Shown here: positions 55,934-64,000 of the stretch, one piece after another
Numbering within the stretch: position 1 is the first letter of the stretch
Layout: every line of letters starts with the position of its first letter
Assembly (NCBI RefSeq): GCF_024296925.1
Contig: NZ_CP101125.1
Span: 4,962,501 to 5,026,500, forward strand
Direction: 5' to 3'
DNA: 64,000 nucleotides
DNA from: Pseudomonas nunensis
GTDB lineage: Bacteria > Pseudomonadota > Gammaproteobacteria > Pseudomonadales > Pseudomonadaceae
The notes under the pieces: generated by a model
Told to the model about the DNA's origin: nothing
The model's input: the letters and a program-made list of their open reading frames with translations, nothing else
Databases searched by the model: none
Translations under genes and position numbers: made by a program

Positions 55934-56254
55934 CTACTCCCGTGGATCTATCTGATCCAGCACCCGATTGGCGGTGATTTCCGCCAGCATCACGCTGTTT
56001 GAAATGCCCAGCAGGGCATTGCGCGAGCTGCCGTCCAGGAGGTCGATCAGGTTGTGGACCATTACGTCGACCGAGGCCAGGGTCTCGACTAGGTAAGCCA
56101 TCAGGGTTTCGCGGGTGGCTTCGGGGCTTACGGCAAACAGGCTGCCGGGTGTGCGCGGGGTGGCTTTGATGTCGGCGAAGGAAGGGATGCGCTCGTCTAA
56201 GTCGCTGGGCGTTGTTGAATCGGTTTCAGGCGGGTTGGGCGTTACTTTGAACAT
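55934..56254 (-). CDS. DUF6124 family protein
   Basis: A 106-residue protein of the Pseudomonas DUF6124 type (MFKVTPNPPETDST at the start; ATRETLMAYLVETLASVDVMVHNLIDLLDG near 65). The N-terminal third is disordered and proline/threonine-rich; the C-terminal two thirds are helical. Function unknown. An AGGAG ribosome site precedes the ATG. The leader upstream is highly structured (56302-56379), which is unusual for such a small gene. Confidence 0.75.
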   Translation of the reverse strand: MFKVTPNPPETDSTTPSDLDERIPSFADIKATPRTPGSLFAVSPEATRETLMAYLVETLASVDVMVHNLIDLLDGSSRNALLGISNSVMLAEITANRVLDQIDPRE

Positions 56255-56301
56255 GACTAACTCCTGAGGTGGAGCCGTTCACTCGTCGCTGCTAAACGAA
56301 G

Positions 56302-56379
56302 GGTGGCGGCTGTGCGCGGGTTAGCAGACCGGGAAGTTAGCAAACCGGCGCGTCCGAGGACGCCCCGCGCACAGCCACC
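56302..56379 (-). ncRNA. Structured leader element of the DUF6124 gene
   Basis: Outer arms GGTGGCGGCTGTGCGCGGG (56302-56320) and CCCGCGCACAGCCACC (56364-56379) pair over about 16 bp with a bulge. Two inner hairpins are possible: CCGG (56329-56332) with CCGG (56345-56348), and GCGTC (56350-56354) with GACGC (56359-56363). The whole resembles a three-way junction. Direct repeats GTTAGCAGACCGG (56320-56332) and GTTAGCAAACCGG (56336-56348) lie inside, 16 bp apart. Orientation fits an untranslated leader of the minus-strand gene. The class is not identified. Confidence 0.5.
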
Positions 56380-56726
56380 ATCAAGTTCAGGGATATGAAG
56401 ACCTGACCGAAGGGAGCGTTATGCACCTCACTAACAAACGCGGGCTGCTAAACCCGATCACTGATGGGCAGTGACAGGATTCAAGTTACCGAGCAGCCCC
56501 AAGGCGCACAAGCCGGCGGATTCTGGCGTAGCCGTAGGCAAAGGCGCAAGAATTTGTAGCTCTCAGGAAGTTACCCGGAGGCGGTTTTAAACAAACACCC
56601 GTCATTTCCGTTTAATCATCGGACAGGCACATCCCACACTTCGAAAAACGATAAATATGTACCGCCACACCCCTCACCGCCCAACCCATGCTGATGGTTT
56701 CCGCCACCCACATGGAGCCTGTGCCA
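56380..56726. other. Intergenic region upstream of the toxin-like gene
   Basis: About 350 bp between the structured element and the toxin start. It contains a further GCTGCTAAACCCG-type motif (56446-56458) related to the repeats in the leader element, in the opposite orientation. The ribosome site GGAG (56714-56717) of the toxin gene is at its right end. No other gene or promoter was recognised. Confidence 0.5.
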
Positions 56727-59700
56727 ATGAGTCCCCCCGTTACTGCCCCGTCCTTCAGCGAGATCAAAGGCTATCTCAACCAGATTGGTCATCACCTGTT
56801 CAAGACCGACACCGCGCTGGTGCCCGAACAAAAACCCTCGGTCGAACAGCTCTATCTGAAGCGCCTGAACGGCATCCTGAAAAACGACCGCGAGCACTTC
56901 CTGCGCAAAAGCCGTACGCACTATCAAGCCCTGGAAAACAGCGATCTGCGCAGCCCCGCCGGCCTGAGCCTGCTGGCCACCCTCAAGACCGGGCTTAACG
57001 CGAAACTGCTCGACCTGGACCTGCGCGAGCAGATCGAGGGCAAGGGTCGCAGAGCGTTCATGAACGATGATGCGGGCTTCACCGCCATTGGCCACGAGGC
57101 CCGGCTCGGCGTTCAGGATCGCCTGCTGCACCCGCAGGAAGGCACCTTGCTTGAGAGTCTGGCGCTGGGCCCGACCCTGCGGCCGGGGCTGTATGCCTTG
57201 CAGTTCAGTTATCAGCAGAAGACCGTCGAGCTGGCGGGCGCCTTTGTCGCCACACAAAAAAACAGCCCCGTGGCCACAGCTTTGACGGACACCGCGAATG
57301 TCGGCCAGGTCTTGCTGTTCACGCCGTTGCGCGGCATCGAATCCTTCGCCTCCCTGGCCGAACTGGATGCCCATCTGTTGCAGAACCTGGCCAGCAACGC
57401 AGGACGCAACGAGTTCATGACGATGCTGCCTACTCGTTATCACGCGTTGAGCGCAGCGGGGACCTGGCCTCTGCAACTGTCGCCCATCGACGCAGAACCG
57501 TTGTTTGAACACACCTGCAATGCACTGATCGACAAACGTTCGCAGGATATCGAACAGGCCTTGAGCCTCGCGGACAACCCGGAACACGACCCTGCCCGTT
57601 TGATCAGCGCCCTGGACCGCGCCATCGGCGCCGCGTTGCCGGACCTCACCGCCCGCCTCGAACTGCGCGCCCAGGCCTTGCTCGAACGGTGCCTGCGCCA
57701 CAGCGCCCCGGACTGGTATCGCAGCGCCAGCGAAACCCGACGGGCCACGCTGGCCGAGCATTTGAGCGAATACGACCAGTCACGCCAGCGCTTGCTGGAC
57801 CTACTGGGGTCTGCCGGGTCCCCACAAACCCTGGCCCGGGATCAGTGGCTTGAACGGCTGAGCGATGAACTGGAAATCGATGACCTCGACCCACAACACG
57901 TGTACATCAACACCCGGCGCCAAATCGCCGGCATCGGTGCCCATGAGCACACTCGAAATCTGATCGACCTGGCGTTGCGCGGTCTGCACATTGGCGACGA
58001 CCTGCCCGGTTCGGATTTCCTGGACAGCAGCACGCTCAGTTACAACGGGGCGCCCCTGCCCGCGTCCTACAAGGACCTGACACCGAGATGGCTCGCGCAG
58101 CAGTTGGCCACCCTGCAACCCCGGGTCGATTTTGCCGACGTGCAGAAACAGGCCCACGCCCGACCCGATGTCAGGCAGGCCATCGAACACATGCTCGACC
58201 GCCGGATCAATACACTGGCCTGGACCGCAGTGTTGCAGGGGCATTTGCGCGACGAGGATTTTGAATTGATCCAGCGTCTGCGCGCAGCCACCGATACACA
58301 GTTGAGCGCCGCCACCCTGGGTTCCAGCGCTTTGTCGCTGCACGGCGCGCAGCTGCTGGATATCTGGATACTGCGCCAGACTGACGCTGACGGCGTGGTC
58401 AAGCGAGTGCTGCTCTGCACACCCCAAGCGCCCGACAATCAGCATTTCCGCGCCTTCGACAGCGAACTGGCCTGCCGGCAGCACATCCTTGGCTGGGCCG
58501 GGGAATACGGTCCTGAGGCGCCTCCCGACAGCATGATCGACTACTTGATCACACGCGCCCCGCTGCGTTTTCGCGAGCACATGAAGCAGGTCGTCGCCGG
58601 CTTGAGCGTTCCTCCTCAAGCCCGCAAGGATAAAGAGCTGACGTTCAAGCAGGCCGACAGCCATCGCCAGTGCCTGAAATCGATGGCAGAACATCTGCTG
58701 GCCACGCGCACTGACGACTACGAATTCAGCACGCCGCTCTGGTATCGCTCCGCCGGCGCCAGAGCCCGAAAGAAACTCACGACCCTGGCCGAGCAGGCCG
58801 ATGGCGCGTTGCAGATCTATAACGACCATCCATGGTCCGACAGCCGCTTTCCGGCCTTTGCCACCTACCTGCATGACCAGGCCAGGCAAAGCTTGAACCG
58901 ACTGTTGGGTCGCCCCCGCAACGATGTCGATCCGGACACCGTCTGGGCATTTTCACCGCCCGATCTTATTGGCAACTGGACCCTGCCGCCGGTGACGTAC
59001 ACCCAGCTGTACCGCGACGGTTACGACCACAGCGTGGGTTTTATCGATGACAATTTCTCGCGCATGGCACGCTTCAAAGGCCCACAAGGGATCGACCTGG
59101 GTGCCCTGACCGCCGAAAACGTCACGCGCTCCGTCACCGGGATCTGGATTGGCCAACGTTACATCGACAAGCTCAAAACCGAACTGCTGAGCGCCCACGG
59201 TCGGGGCTATGCATTCAGACGTTATGCCGCACTGACGATCACCCAACGGCAGATGCAAAGCGCCGCGCTTGAGTCGCAACTGCAAGGGCACATTGCATCG
59301 GCTGACCTGCTATGGCTGGAACAAAGCATCGCCAGCATGGCCGATACCAACGCGACGACCCGTAACAGATACGCCATCCATCGCCTGCTGATCGATGGCG
59401 ACTGGGTCATCGACACTTACCTGTTTCGTCACGCCGACAACCCTGTTCTGCTCTATACCCCCCAAGCACCCGACGGCATCTGTTTTCGGGAGGCCAGGCT
59501 GTTCAATTACTTGCTGAAAAAGCAGCCGGGCATCATCACCTATCTCACCGAGCGTGTCGGCGTGCAATCGCAGAACAGGGTCCGCGCCTTTTTGGAAGAC
59601 GCGCAACGAAAGCTGCCTGAACACCTGAATAAAACCACGCCCAGTCCCGCGCGTTACGACTCTATCCACCGAGTGGCGCCGGTGCCCGACCTGCATCAGG

Positions 59701-62483
59701 TGCTGTACAACATGAAGCTGCAGCGCAAGATCGACGACGTGGCCGCCACCACCGTCAACCGCACGCAGATGATCACCGATATTCTCTGGACCTGCGTGGA
59801 ATGGGTGGCGACGGTGGCCACCGCGCCGTTCCCGGTCTTGAGTCTGAGCGTCGGCCTGCTCCTGGCCTTCAAGGACGCCATGCTTGCGCTGCATGCTTAC
59901 AACCAGGGTGATACCTCGGCCGCGCTTGAACACTTCATCGGTTATCTGCTTAACAGTGCGGGGGCGTTGTTTACGGATTTGCGTCCAGCCTTGCGCTCGC
60001 TCACCCCCATTGGCAAATCGTTGCGCCCGGCCATGGCCGCTGCAGAGCACGGCAAGTCCATGGCACTGATCCGCCAACTGGAACCCGTCGCGCCCGCTCC
60101 GGCAGACATGCAGCCGGTGTTCTACGGCGGGCAATCGCTTTGGGCGCCCAAGACCCCGGATGCAATCGGTCGCTACTTGTTGTATCGCCTGGACCCTGGC
60201 AGCGGCCAACTGGTTTCGACGACTCGCCTGGCCACACCGAACAGCGATGGCGTTTGGAAGCGCAGTGGCGTTTCTGGAGGAGCACCCAAGTATGAAACGG
60301 TGCCCGAAACACCCGGCCCGCATAAAGACTACGGGATGCCGTCAAAATATCGGGGCCAGCTTGAAAGTGTTCTGGACCCACAGACGCGGGCCAATGTGAT
60401 GAGGTATAGCGAAGACCTCTTCGGGCGCCCCGGTATTGTCCTGGACACCGCCGCCCTGGAGTTGCGCAAATTGCGTGAGGTTTACCTGCAACAGGTCAGG
60501 CACCTGAGGAAAGACGCCGAGAAATTTTTCAACGAGCTTGCGCCTCTGCCCTCCCGTGCCGACGTCCCTCCCGTCGAAGCCAGTGCGTCGCTGGCGCAAC
60601 TGATCGCCAGCGACACCTTTAGCGGCAACAAGCACTTGATCATCGGCGCCGTACCGGACTCCATTGCCAGCAAACAGGCGCTGATCATGCACATGGACGC
60701 CCTGGTCGACAAAGGCTACAAGCGTCTGTATCTGGAGTACCTGCCGGGGGACGTGTTCAGGCTCAAGCTGGAAAAACTCAACAGCGGCCAATCGTGGCGC
60801 CACATCGAGCTGCATCTGAAAGCCATCGACAATGCCTTCGGCTTCGCCGCGGACGCTGAATATTCCTACTTCGCCCTCGTGCGCAAGGCGCGGGAAAAGG
60901 GTGTGAAAATCATGGCGCTGGATGCCTCGGTTTCCTATCAACTGGACGATGCGCTGGTCATGGGCGAAACCCCGCCCACGACGACACGGGACAACCGTCT
61001 GAGAAACTTCTACTCGCACAAAGTCATCGAAGCCGATGCGAGCGATGTGGCGGACGAACGCTGGATGGCGCTGGTCGATCAGTCCCGCATGACCACGTTC
61101 AACCAGACCCCAGGCCTGGCAGACCTGCATAAAGCCGTGGCGCTGCGCATCGAAGACGTCGGACTGGAACAGCCCGTGGGCCTCTGGGTGGACGCCCCCG
61201 GCGCGATACCGGGCGACGTTCTGGCCAAGGGCGATTACCGCCTGACACTGCAAACGCCCTACAAGGCACCCAAGCCTGTCGCGCCGGCAGCCCCTGCGCC
61301 TGCACCTGCCGTGCAACATTTCAGCGACTTCGACATTGCGCCGTCACTCACCGATGACATTGTCCGGCTGCTGGATGATCCCCATGGCATGGACTCCCGG
61401 TACACGCCGTTCAATCCGGCGCGTCAGCAAGCCTTCAACAAATTCGTCGAACTGCGCTCAACGCTCAAGGCCAAGGCCGAAGGTTTCTTTACCGACTATG
61501 CCGCGCCTTCCAGACCGACTCTCCCGGCCATAACGTCCAGCACCACAGCGGAGTCATTCCTGAAACAGGTGGGTAGCGACAGCCAGTTGTCGGGGCTGGT
61601 CATTGGGGAGGGGCATATCCATCAGTCGAGCAAACGCTTGCTGAGGGAAAACATGAAACTCATCCGGGAAGCGGGGTTCAAGACACTCTACGTTGAGCAC
61701 CTGCTGACGGATCTGCATCAGGCTGAACTGGATCTGTTTCAGCGAACCCAACAGCTTCCCCGCCGACTCAAGGCCTATCTCGGACGACAGGACCGTGGTC
61801 ATATGCCCAACTACGGCGGGCCCGATACCTATACCGAAGTGGTTCAGGCCGCTGCCAAATACGGCCTGCGCATCAGGGCGCTCGACTGCACCGCCAGCTA
61901 TCACCTCAAAGGTTTGCGGGGCTCAATGGACAAAACGCGAAACCAGATGTTCAGCTATTTTGCCACCCAAGTCATCCAGGCCGATCAGGTGGCCTACGGC
62001 CCGCATAAATGGATCGCCTTCGTCGGCAGTGCCCACACCAACAACAACCTCGGTGTGCCGGGGCTGGCCGAGATGCTGGGCGCGGTCGGCCTGCATGTCA
62101 GCGATGTGGCCCCGGCAATGGCCAGGAATATTCACGCCGGTTCATGGGAAGCATTTAGCTCGGGTACCCCGTGGAGGGCACTGCGTGGCGACTTTAAACT
62201 GCAAGTCGGTACGCTCGGGATGCCAGTGCCTGCGCCGTTTCTCGCTGTCGAACGGTCAAGGCTGACCCACACCGGGTATTTCCTGATCGAACGGCCTTCC
62301 GCCGCCGAGACTCGACTGGTGCACCGTTCCAACACCGGAGAAATTATTGCCACGCCCATCCAAGTGGACGATAGCGGGCTGTTCTATATCGATCGCTGGG
62401 GCAAGAAGGACCTGCGCTTCGAGTATCAGGACAGCTTGATTGCCATGCTGAGTGCGGAGGTCAACCTGACCCCTGTGCCGTAA
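56727..62483 (+). CDS. Dermonecrotic-toxin-like giant protein with tandem Tiki-like domains
   Basis: A 1918-residue protein resembling the large Pseudomonas dermonecrotic-toxin-like (DUF6543-type) proteins. No signal peptide is seen. An N-terminal ~1000 residues are helical and of unclear fold; a hydrophobic region (about 1019-1065, ATAPFPVLSLSVGLLLAFKD) could insert in a membrane. The C-terminal third holds two repeats of a helical segment plus a Tiki/EreA/PMT-C2-like domain. Copy 2 has GEGH (1627-1630) and GSAH (His1770); copy 1 has GAVP (1307-1310) and DQSR (Arg1454) at the same places, so it lost both histidine motifs. An Ala/Pro linker (about 1512-1531) joins the copies. ATG 56727 has GGAG 9 bases upstream; ATG 56688 lacks one. 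Target and delivery are unknown. Confidence 0.8.
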   Translation: MSPPVTAPSFSEIKGYLNQIGHHLFKTDTALVPEQKPSVEQLYLKRLNGILKNDREHFLRKSRTHYQALENSDLRSPAGLSLLATLKTGLNAKLLDLDLREQIEGKGRRAFMNDDAGFTAIGHEARLGVQDRLLHPQEGTLLESLALGPTLRPGLYALQFSYQQKTVELAGAFVATQKNSPVATALTDTANVGQVLLFTPLRGIESFASLAELDAHLLQNLASNAGRNEFMTMLPTRYHALSAAGTWPLQLSPIDAEPLFEHTCNALIDKRSQDIEQALSLADNPEHDPARLISALDRAIGAALPDLTARLELRAQALLERCLRHSAPDWYRSASETRRATLAEHLSEYDQSRQRLLDLLGSAGSPQTLARDQWLERLSDELEIDDLDPQHVYINTRRQIAGIGAHEHTRNLIDLALRGLHIGDDLPGSDFLDSSTLSYNGAPLPASYKDLTPRWLAQQLATLQPRVDFADVQKQAHARPDVRQAIEHMLDRRINTLAWTAVLQGHLRDEDFELIQRLRAATDTQLSAATLGSSALSLHGAQLLDIWILRQTDADGVVKRVLLCTPQAPDNQHFRAFDSELACRQHILGWAGEYGPEAPPDSMIDYLITRAPLRFREHMKQVVAGLSVPPQARKDKELTFKQADSHRQCLKSMAEHLLATRTDDYEFSTPLWYRSAGARARKKLTTLAEQADGALQIYNDHPWSDSRFPAFATYLHDQARQSLNRLLGRPRNDVDPDTVWAFSPPDLIGNWTLPPVTYTQLYRDGYDHSVGFIDDNFSRMARFKGPQGIDLGALTAENVTRSVTGIWIGQRYIDKLKTELLSAHGRGYAFRRYAALTITQRQMQSAALESQLQGHIASADLLWLEQSIASMADTNATTRNRYAIHRLLIDGDWVIDTYLFRHADNPVLLYTPQAPDGICFREARLFNYLLKKQPGIITYLTERVGVQSQNRVRAFLEDAQRKLPEHLNKTTPSPARYDSIHRVAPVPDLHQVLYNMKLQRKIDDVAATTVNRTQMITDILWTCVEWVATVATAPFPVLSLSVGLLLAFKDAMLALHAYNQGDTSAALEHFIGYLLNSAGALFTDLRPALRSLTPIGKSLRPAMAAAEHGKSMALIRQLEPVAPAPADMQPVFYGGQSLWAPKTPDAIGRYLLYRLDPGSGQLVSTTRLATPNSDGVWKRSGVSGGAPKYETVPETPGPHKDYGMPSKYRGQLESVLDPQTRANVMRYSEDLFGRPGIVLDTAALELRKLREVYLQQVRHLRKDAEKFFNELAPLPSRADVPPVEASASLAQLIASDTFSGNKHLIIGAVPDSIASKQALIMHMDALVDKGYKRLYLEYLPGDVFRLKLEKLNSGQSWRHIELHLKAIDNAFGFAADAEYSYFALVRKAREKGVKIMALDASVSYQLDDALVMGETPPTTTRDNRLRNFYSHKVIEADASDVADERWMALVDQSRMTTFNQTPGLADLHKAVALRIEDVGLEQPVGLWVDAPGAIPGDVLAKGDYRLTLQTPYKAPKPVAPAAPAPAPAVQHFSDFDIAPSLTDDIVRLLDDPHGMDSRYTPFNPARQQAFNKFVELRSTLKAKAEGFFTDYAAPSRPTLPAITSSTTAESFLKQVGSDSQLSGLVIGEGHIHQSSKRLLRENMKLIREAGFKTLYVEHLLTDLHQAELDLFQRTQQLPRRLKAYLGRQDRGHMPNYGGPDTYTEVVQAAAKYGLRIRALDCTASYHLKGLRGSMDKTRNQMFSYFATQVIQADQVAYGPHKWIAFVGSAHTNNNLGVPGLAEMLGAVGLHVSDVAPAMARNIHAGSWEAFSSGTPWRALRGDFKLQVGTLGMPVPAPFLAVERSRLTHTGYFLIERPSAAETRLVHRSNTGEIIATPIQVDDSGLFYIDRWGKKDLRFEYQDSLIAMLSAEVNLTPVP

Positions 62484-62506
62484 CGTCACGATCACGCCCA
62501 ACAAAA

Positions 62507-62536
62507 AACCCGCTGGCCCTGATGGCCCAGCGGGTT
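62507..62536. terminator. Bidirectional terminator between the toxin and the NIF3-like gene
   Basis: A stem ACCCGCTGG / CCAGCGGGT with a 10-base loop that itself pairs in part, preceded by AAAAAA and followed by TTTCTTG. It can end transcription of both convergent genes. Confidence 0.9.
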
Positions 62537-62558
62537 TCTTGTTAAAGCAGCTGTCGGA

Positions 62559-62870
62559 TCAGAAATCCTCCAGCTGCCACACTTCATAAGCCGGCGTCTC
62601 GTAGGGGTGACTGAGTTTCAACGCAGCCACTGCGGCCACGATCAACTCATCCGCCACCACCAGTTCTACTTTCCATTCTTCAACCTGCTCGACCTGCCCC
62701 GCTTCGCCAATAAACGGCTGACTGCCGTCAAGTGGACGAAACTGACCCAGGCCCAACACCTGCCATGCGCAGTGATCATAAGCGCCTATCCGTCCGCCAC
62801 CGGCGGCGAATACGGCGCTTTTGACCTGTTCCACATGACTGGCCGGAACAAAAAAGCAGAGCTTGTACAC
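62559..62870 (-). CDS. NIF3-like (YqfO C-terminal-type) protein
   Basis: A 103-residue protein similar to the small insert/C-terminal domain of the NIF3/YqfO family (VPASHVEQVKSAVFAAGGGRIGAYDHCAWQ; HPYETPAYEVWQL). It may be a stand-alone version of that domain; its biochemical role is unknown. It begins 5 bp after the purL stop on the same strand, so it is likely co-transcribed with purL. Confidence 0.85.
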   Translation of the reverse strand: MYKLCFFVPASHVEQVKSAVFAAGGGRIGAYDHCAWQVLGLGQFRPLDGSQPFIGEAGQVEQVEEWKVELVVADELIVAAVAALKLSHPYETPAYEVWQLEDF

Positions 62871-62875
62871 AGCTA

Positions 62876-64000
62876 TCAGTTAACCCAGACGCGCGCATTA
62901 CGGAACATACGCATCCAAGGTGCGTCTTCGTTCCAGTCTTCCGAGCGCCACGAGTTCTGCACGGCGCGGAACACACGTTCCGGGTGCGGCATCATGATGG
63001 TTACGCGACCGTCGCGGCTGGTCAAACCGGTGATCCCGCGCGGCGAGCCGTTCGGGTTGGCCGGGTATTTCTCGGTGACCTTGCCGTGGTTGTCGACGAA
63101 ACGCATGGCCACGCAACCCGACAGATCGGCTTCCAGCAACGCTTCTTCGCTGGCGAACTCGGCGTGACCTTCACCGTGAGCGATGGCGATCGGCATGCGC
63201 GAACCGGCCATGCCTTGCAGGAAGATCGAATTCGATTCCTGAACCTGAACCATGGCGACGCGGGCTTCGAACTGCTCGGAACGGTTGCGCACGAAGTGCG
63301 GCCAGAACTCGCTGCCCGGGATCAGCTCGTGCAGGTTGGACATCATCTGGCAACCGTTGCACACGCCGAGGGTGAAGCTGTCGTTACGTTCGAAGAAGCC
63401 CTGGAACGCATCGCGAGCACGGCTGTTGAACAGTGCGGATTTGGCCCAGCCTTCACCGGCACCCAATACGTCGCCGTAGGAGAAACCGCCGCAAGCGACC
63501 ATGCCCTTGAAGTCGTTCAGGTCGACACGGCCGGCCAGAATGTCGCTCATGTGCACGTCGATCGCGTTGAAACCGGCGCGGTCGAAGGCAGCAGCCATTT
63601 CCACCTGACCGTTGACGCCCTGCTCACGCAGTACGGCAACCTGTGGGCGGATGTTTTTCTTGATGTAAGGCGCGGCGACGTCCTGGTTGACGTCGTAGCT
63701 CAGCTTGACGCTCAGGCCTGGGTTGTCTTCTTCCAGCAGCACGTCGAACTCTTGCTCGGCGCAGTCGGCGTTGTCACGCAGACGCTGGATCTGGTAGCTG
63801 GTTTCAGCCCAGGTACGTTGCAGCAGACGACGCTGGCCTTCGAAAACGGTTTCGCCGTTGAAGGTGATGTTGATCTGGCCGTTGTTCATCGGCTGACCGA
63901 TCACCGACACGCAGTCACCCAGACCGGCCGCGCTGAATTGCGCGAGGATGTCTGGAGTAGCGTCCTGGCGAACCTGGATCACCGCGCCGAGTTCTTCGTT
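62876..64000 (-). CDS. purL: PurL, phosphoribosylformylglycinamidine synthase (C-terminal part)
   Basis: The last 374 residues of the large PurL, which converts FGAR to FGAM with glutamine and ATP in purine synthesis. The visible part includes the end of the synthetase barrel and the whole class-I glutaminase domain: the catalytic Cys in [12 protein letters not shown], and the His/Glu pair in HGEGHAEF and [10 protein letters not shown]. The coding frame is open to the right edge; the N-terminal ~920 residues lie beyond it. Confidence 0.95.
   Translation of the reverse strand, partial: NEELGAVIQVRQDATPDILAQFSAAGLGDCVSVIGQPMNNGQINITFNGETVFEGQRRLLQRTWAETSYQIQRLRDNADCAEQEFDVLLEEDNPGLSVKLSYDVNQDVAAPYIKKNIRPQVAVLREQGVNGQVEMAAAFDRAGFNAIDVHMSDILAGRVDLNDFKGMVACGGFSYGDVLGAGEGWAKSALFNSRARDAFQGFFERNDSFTLGVCNGCQMMSNLHELIPGSEFWPHFVRNRSEQFEARVAMVQVQESNSIFLQGMAGSRMPIAIAHGEGHAEFASEEALLEADLSGCVAMRFVDNHGKVTEKYPANPNGSPRGITGLTSRDGRVTIMMPHPERVFRAVQNSWRSEDWNEDAPWMRMFRNARVWVN

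Overview
The window is chromosomal DNA of a fluorescent Pseudomonas (P. fluorescens group). This rests on GC-rich coding sequence, the Wsp chemosensory genes, the rpsP-rimM-trmD-rplS / xerD-dsbC-hom-thrC order, the nagA/nagF/nagE N-acetylglucosamine PTS locus, and many intergenic REP-type palindromes whose arms read close to GTGGGAGCGGGCTTGC. No tRNA, rRNA, CRISPR array or complete insertion sequence was recognised.

Layout. 1-5.1 kb: minus-strand wspA-B-C-D-E (wspE cut by the window edge), a surface-sensing pathway that feeds c-di-GMP synthesis. 5.5-6.3 kb: a DUF533/TerB-like membrane protein. 6.5-16.5 kb: a LysR regulator, two paralogous aminoaldehyde dehydrogenases flanking a complete ydcSTUV-type polyamine ABC importer, and an APC amino-acid/amine permease; together a polyamine or GABA uptake and oxidation region. 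16.5-20 kb: an AT-richer accessory island with a RloA/RloB (AbiL-like) ATPase-nuclease pair, a BRO-N antirepressor-like gene whose leader folds like the phage C4 antisense RNA, and two small orphan genes. 20.4-28.2 kb: opgD, an Old Yellow Enzyme, recJ, yaeQ, a CaiB-type CoA-transferase and a periplasmic solute-binding-like protein. 28.3-30.7 kb: a DUF3509 gene, a degenerate receiver protein and a BvgS-like sensor lacking its kinase half. 30.8-39.4 kb: thrC, hom, dsbC, xerD, rplS, trmD, rimM, rpsP and ffh, all on the minus strand.

39.6-47.9 kb: a CcsA-like cytochrome c assembly protein, a CorC/HlyC transporter, an MFS symporter, purT, a VUT-family transporter, DUF1289, a gamma-carbonic anhydrase, two NUDIX hydrolases and an L,D-transpeptidase. 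48.4-55.8 kb: the GlcNAc operon (GntR regulator, nagA, SIS deaminase/isomerase, EIIA-HPr-EI fusion, EIICB), which takes up and phosphorylates GlcNAc, deacetylates it and sends it to fructose-6-phosphate. 55.9-56.7 kb: a DUF6124 gene with a structured leader. 56.7-62.5 kb: a 1918-residue dermonecrotic-toxin-like protein with two tandem Tiki/EreA/PMT-C2-like domains, the first of which has lost its histidines. 62.6-64 kb: a NIF3-like protein and the C-terminal part of purL.

Most notable are the C4-like RNA/BRO unit beside RloAB, the giant toxin with one intact and one degenerate Tiki-like copy, and the truncated BvgS-like sensor next to a promoter with a 22-bp-period direct repeat.
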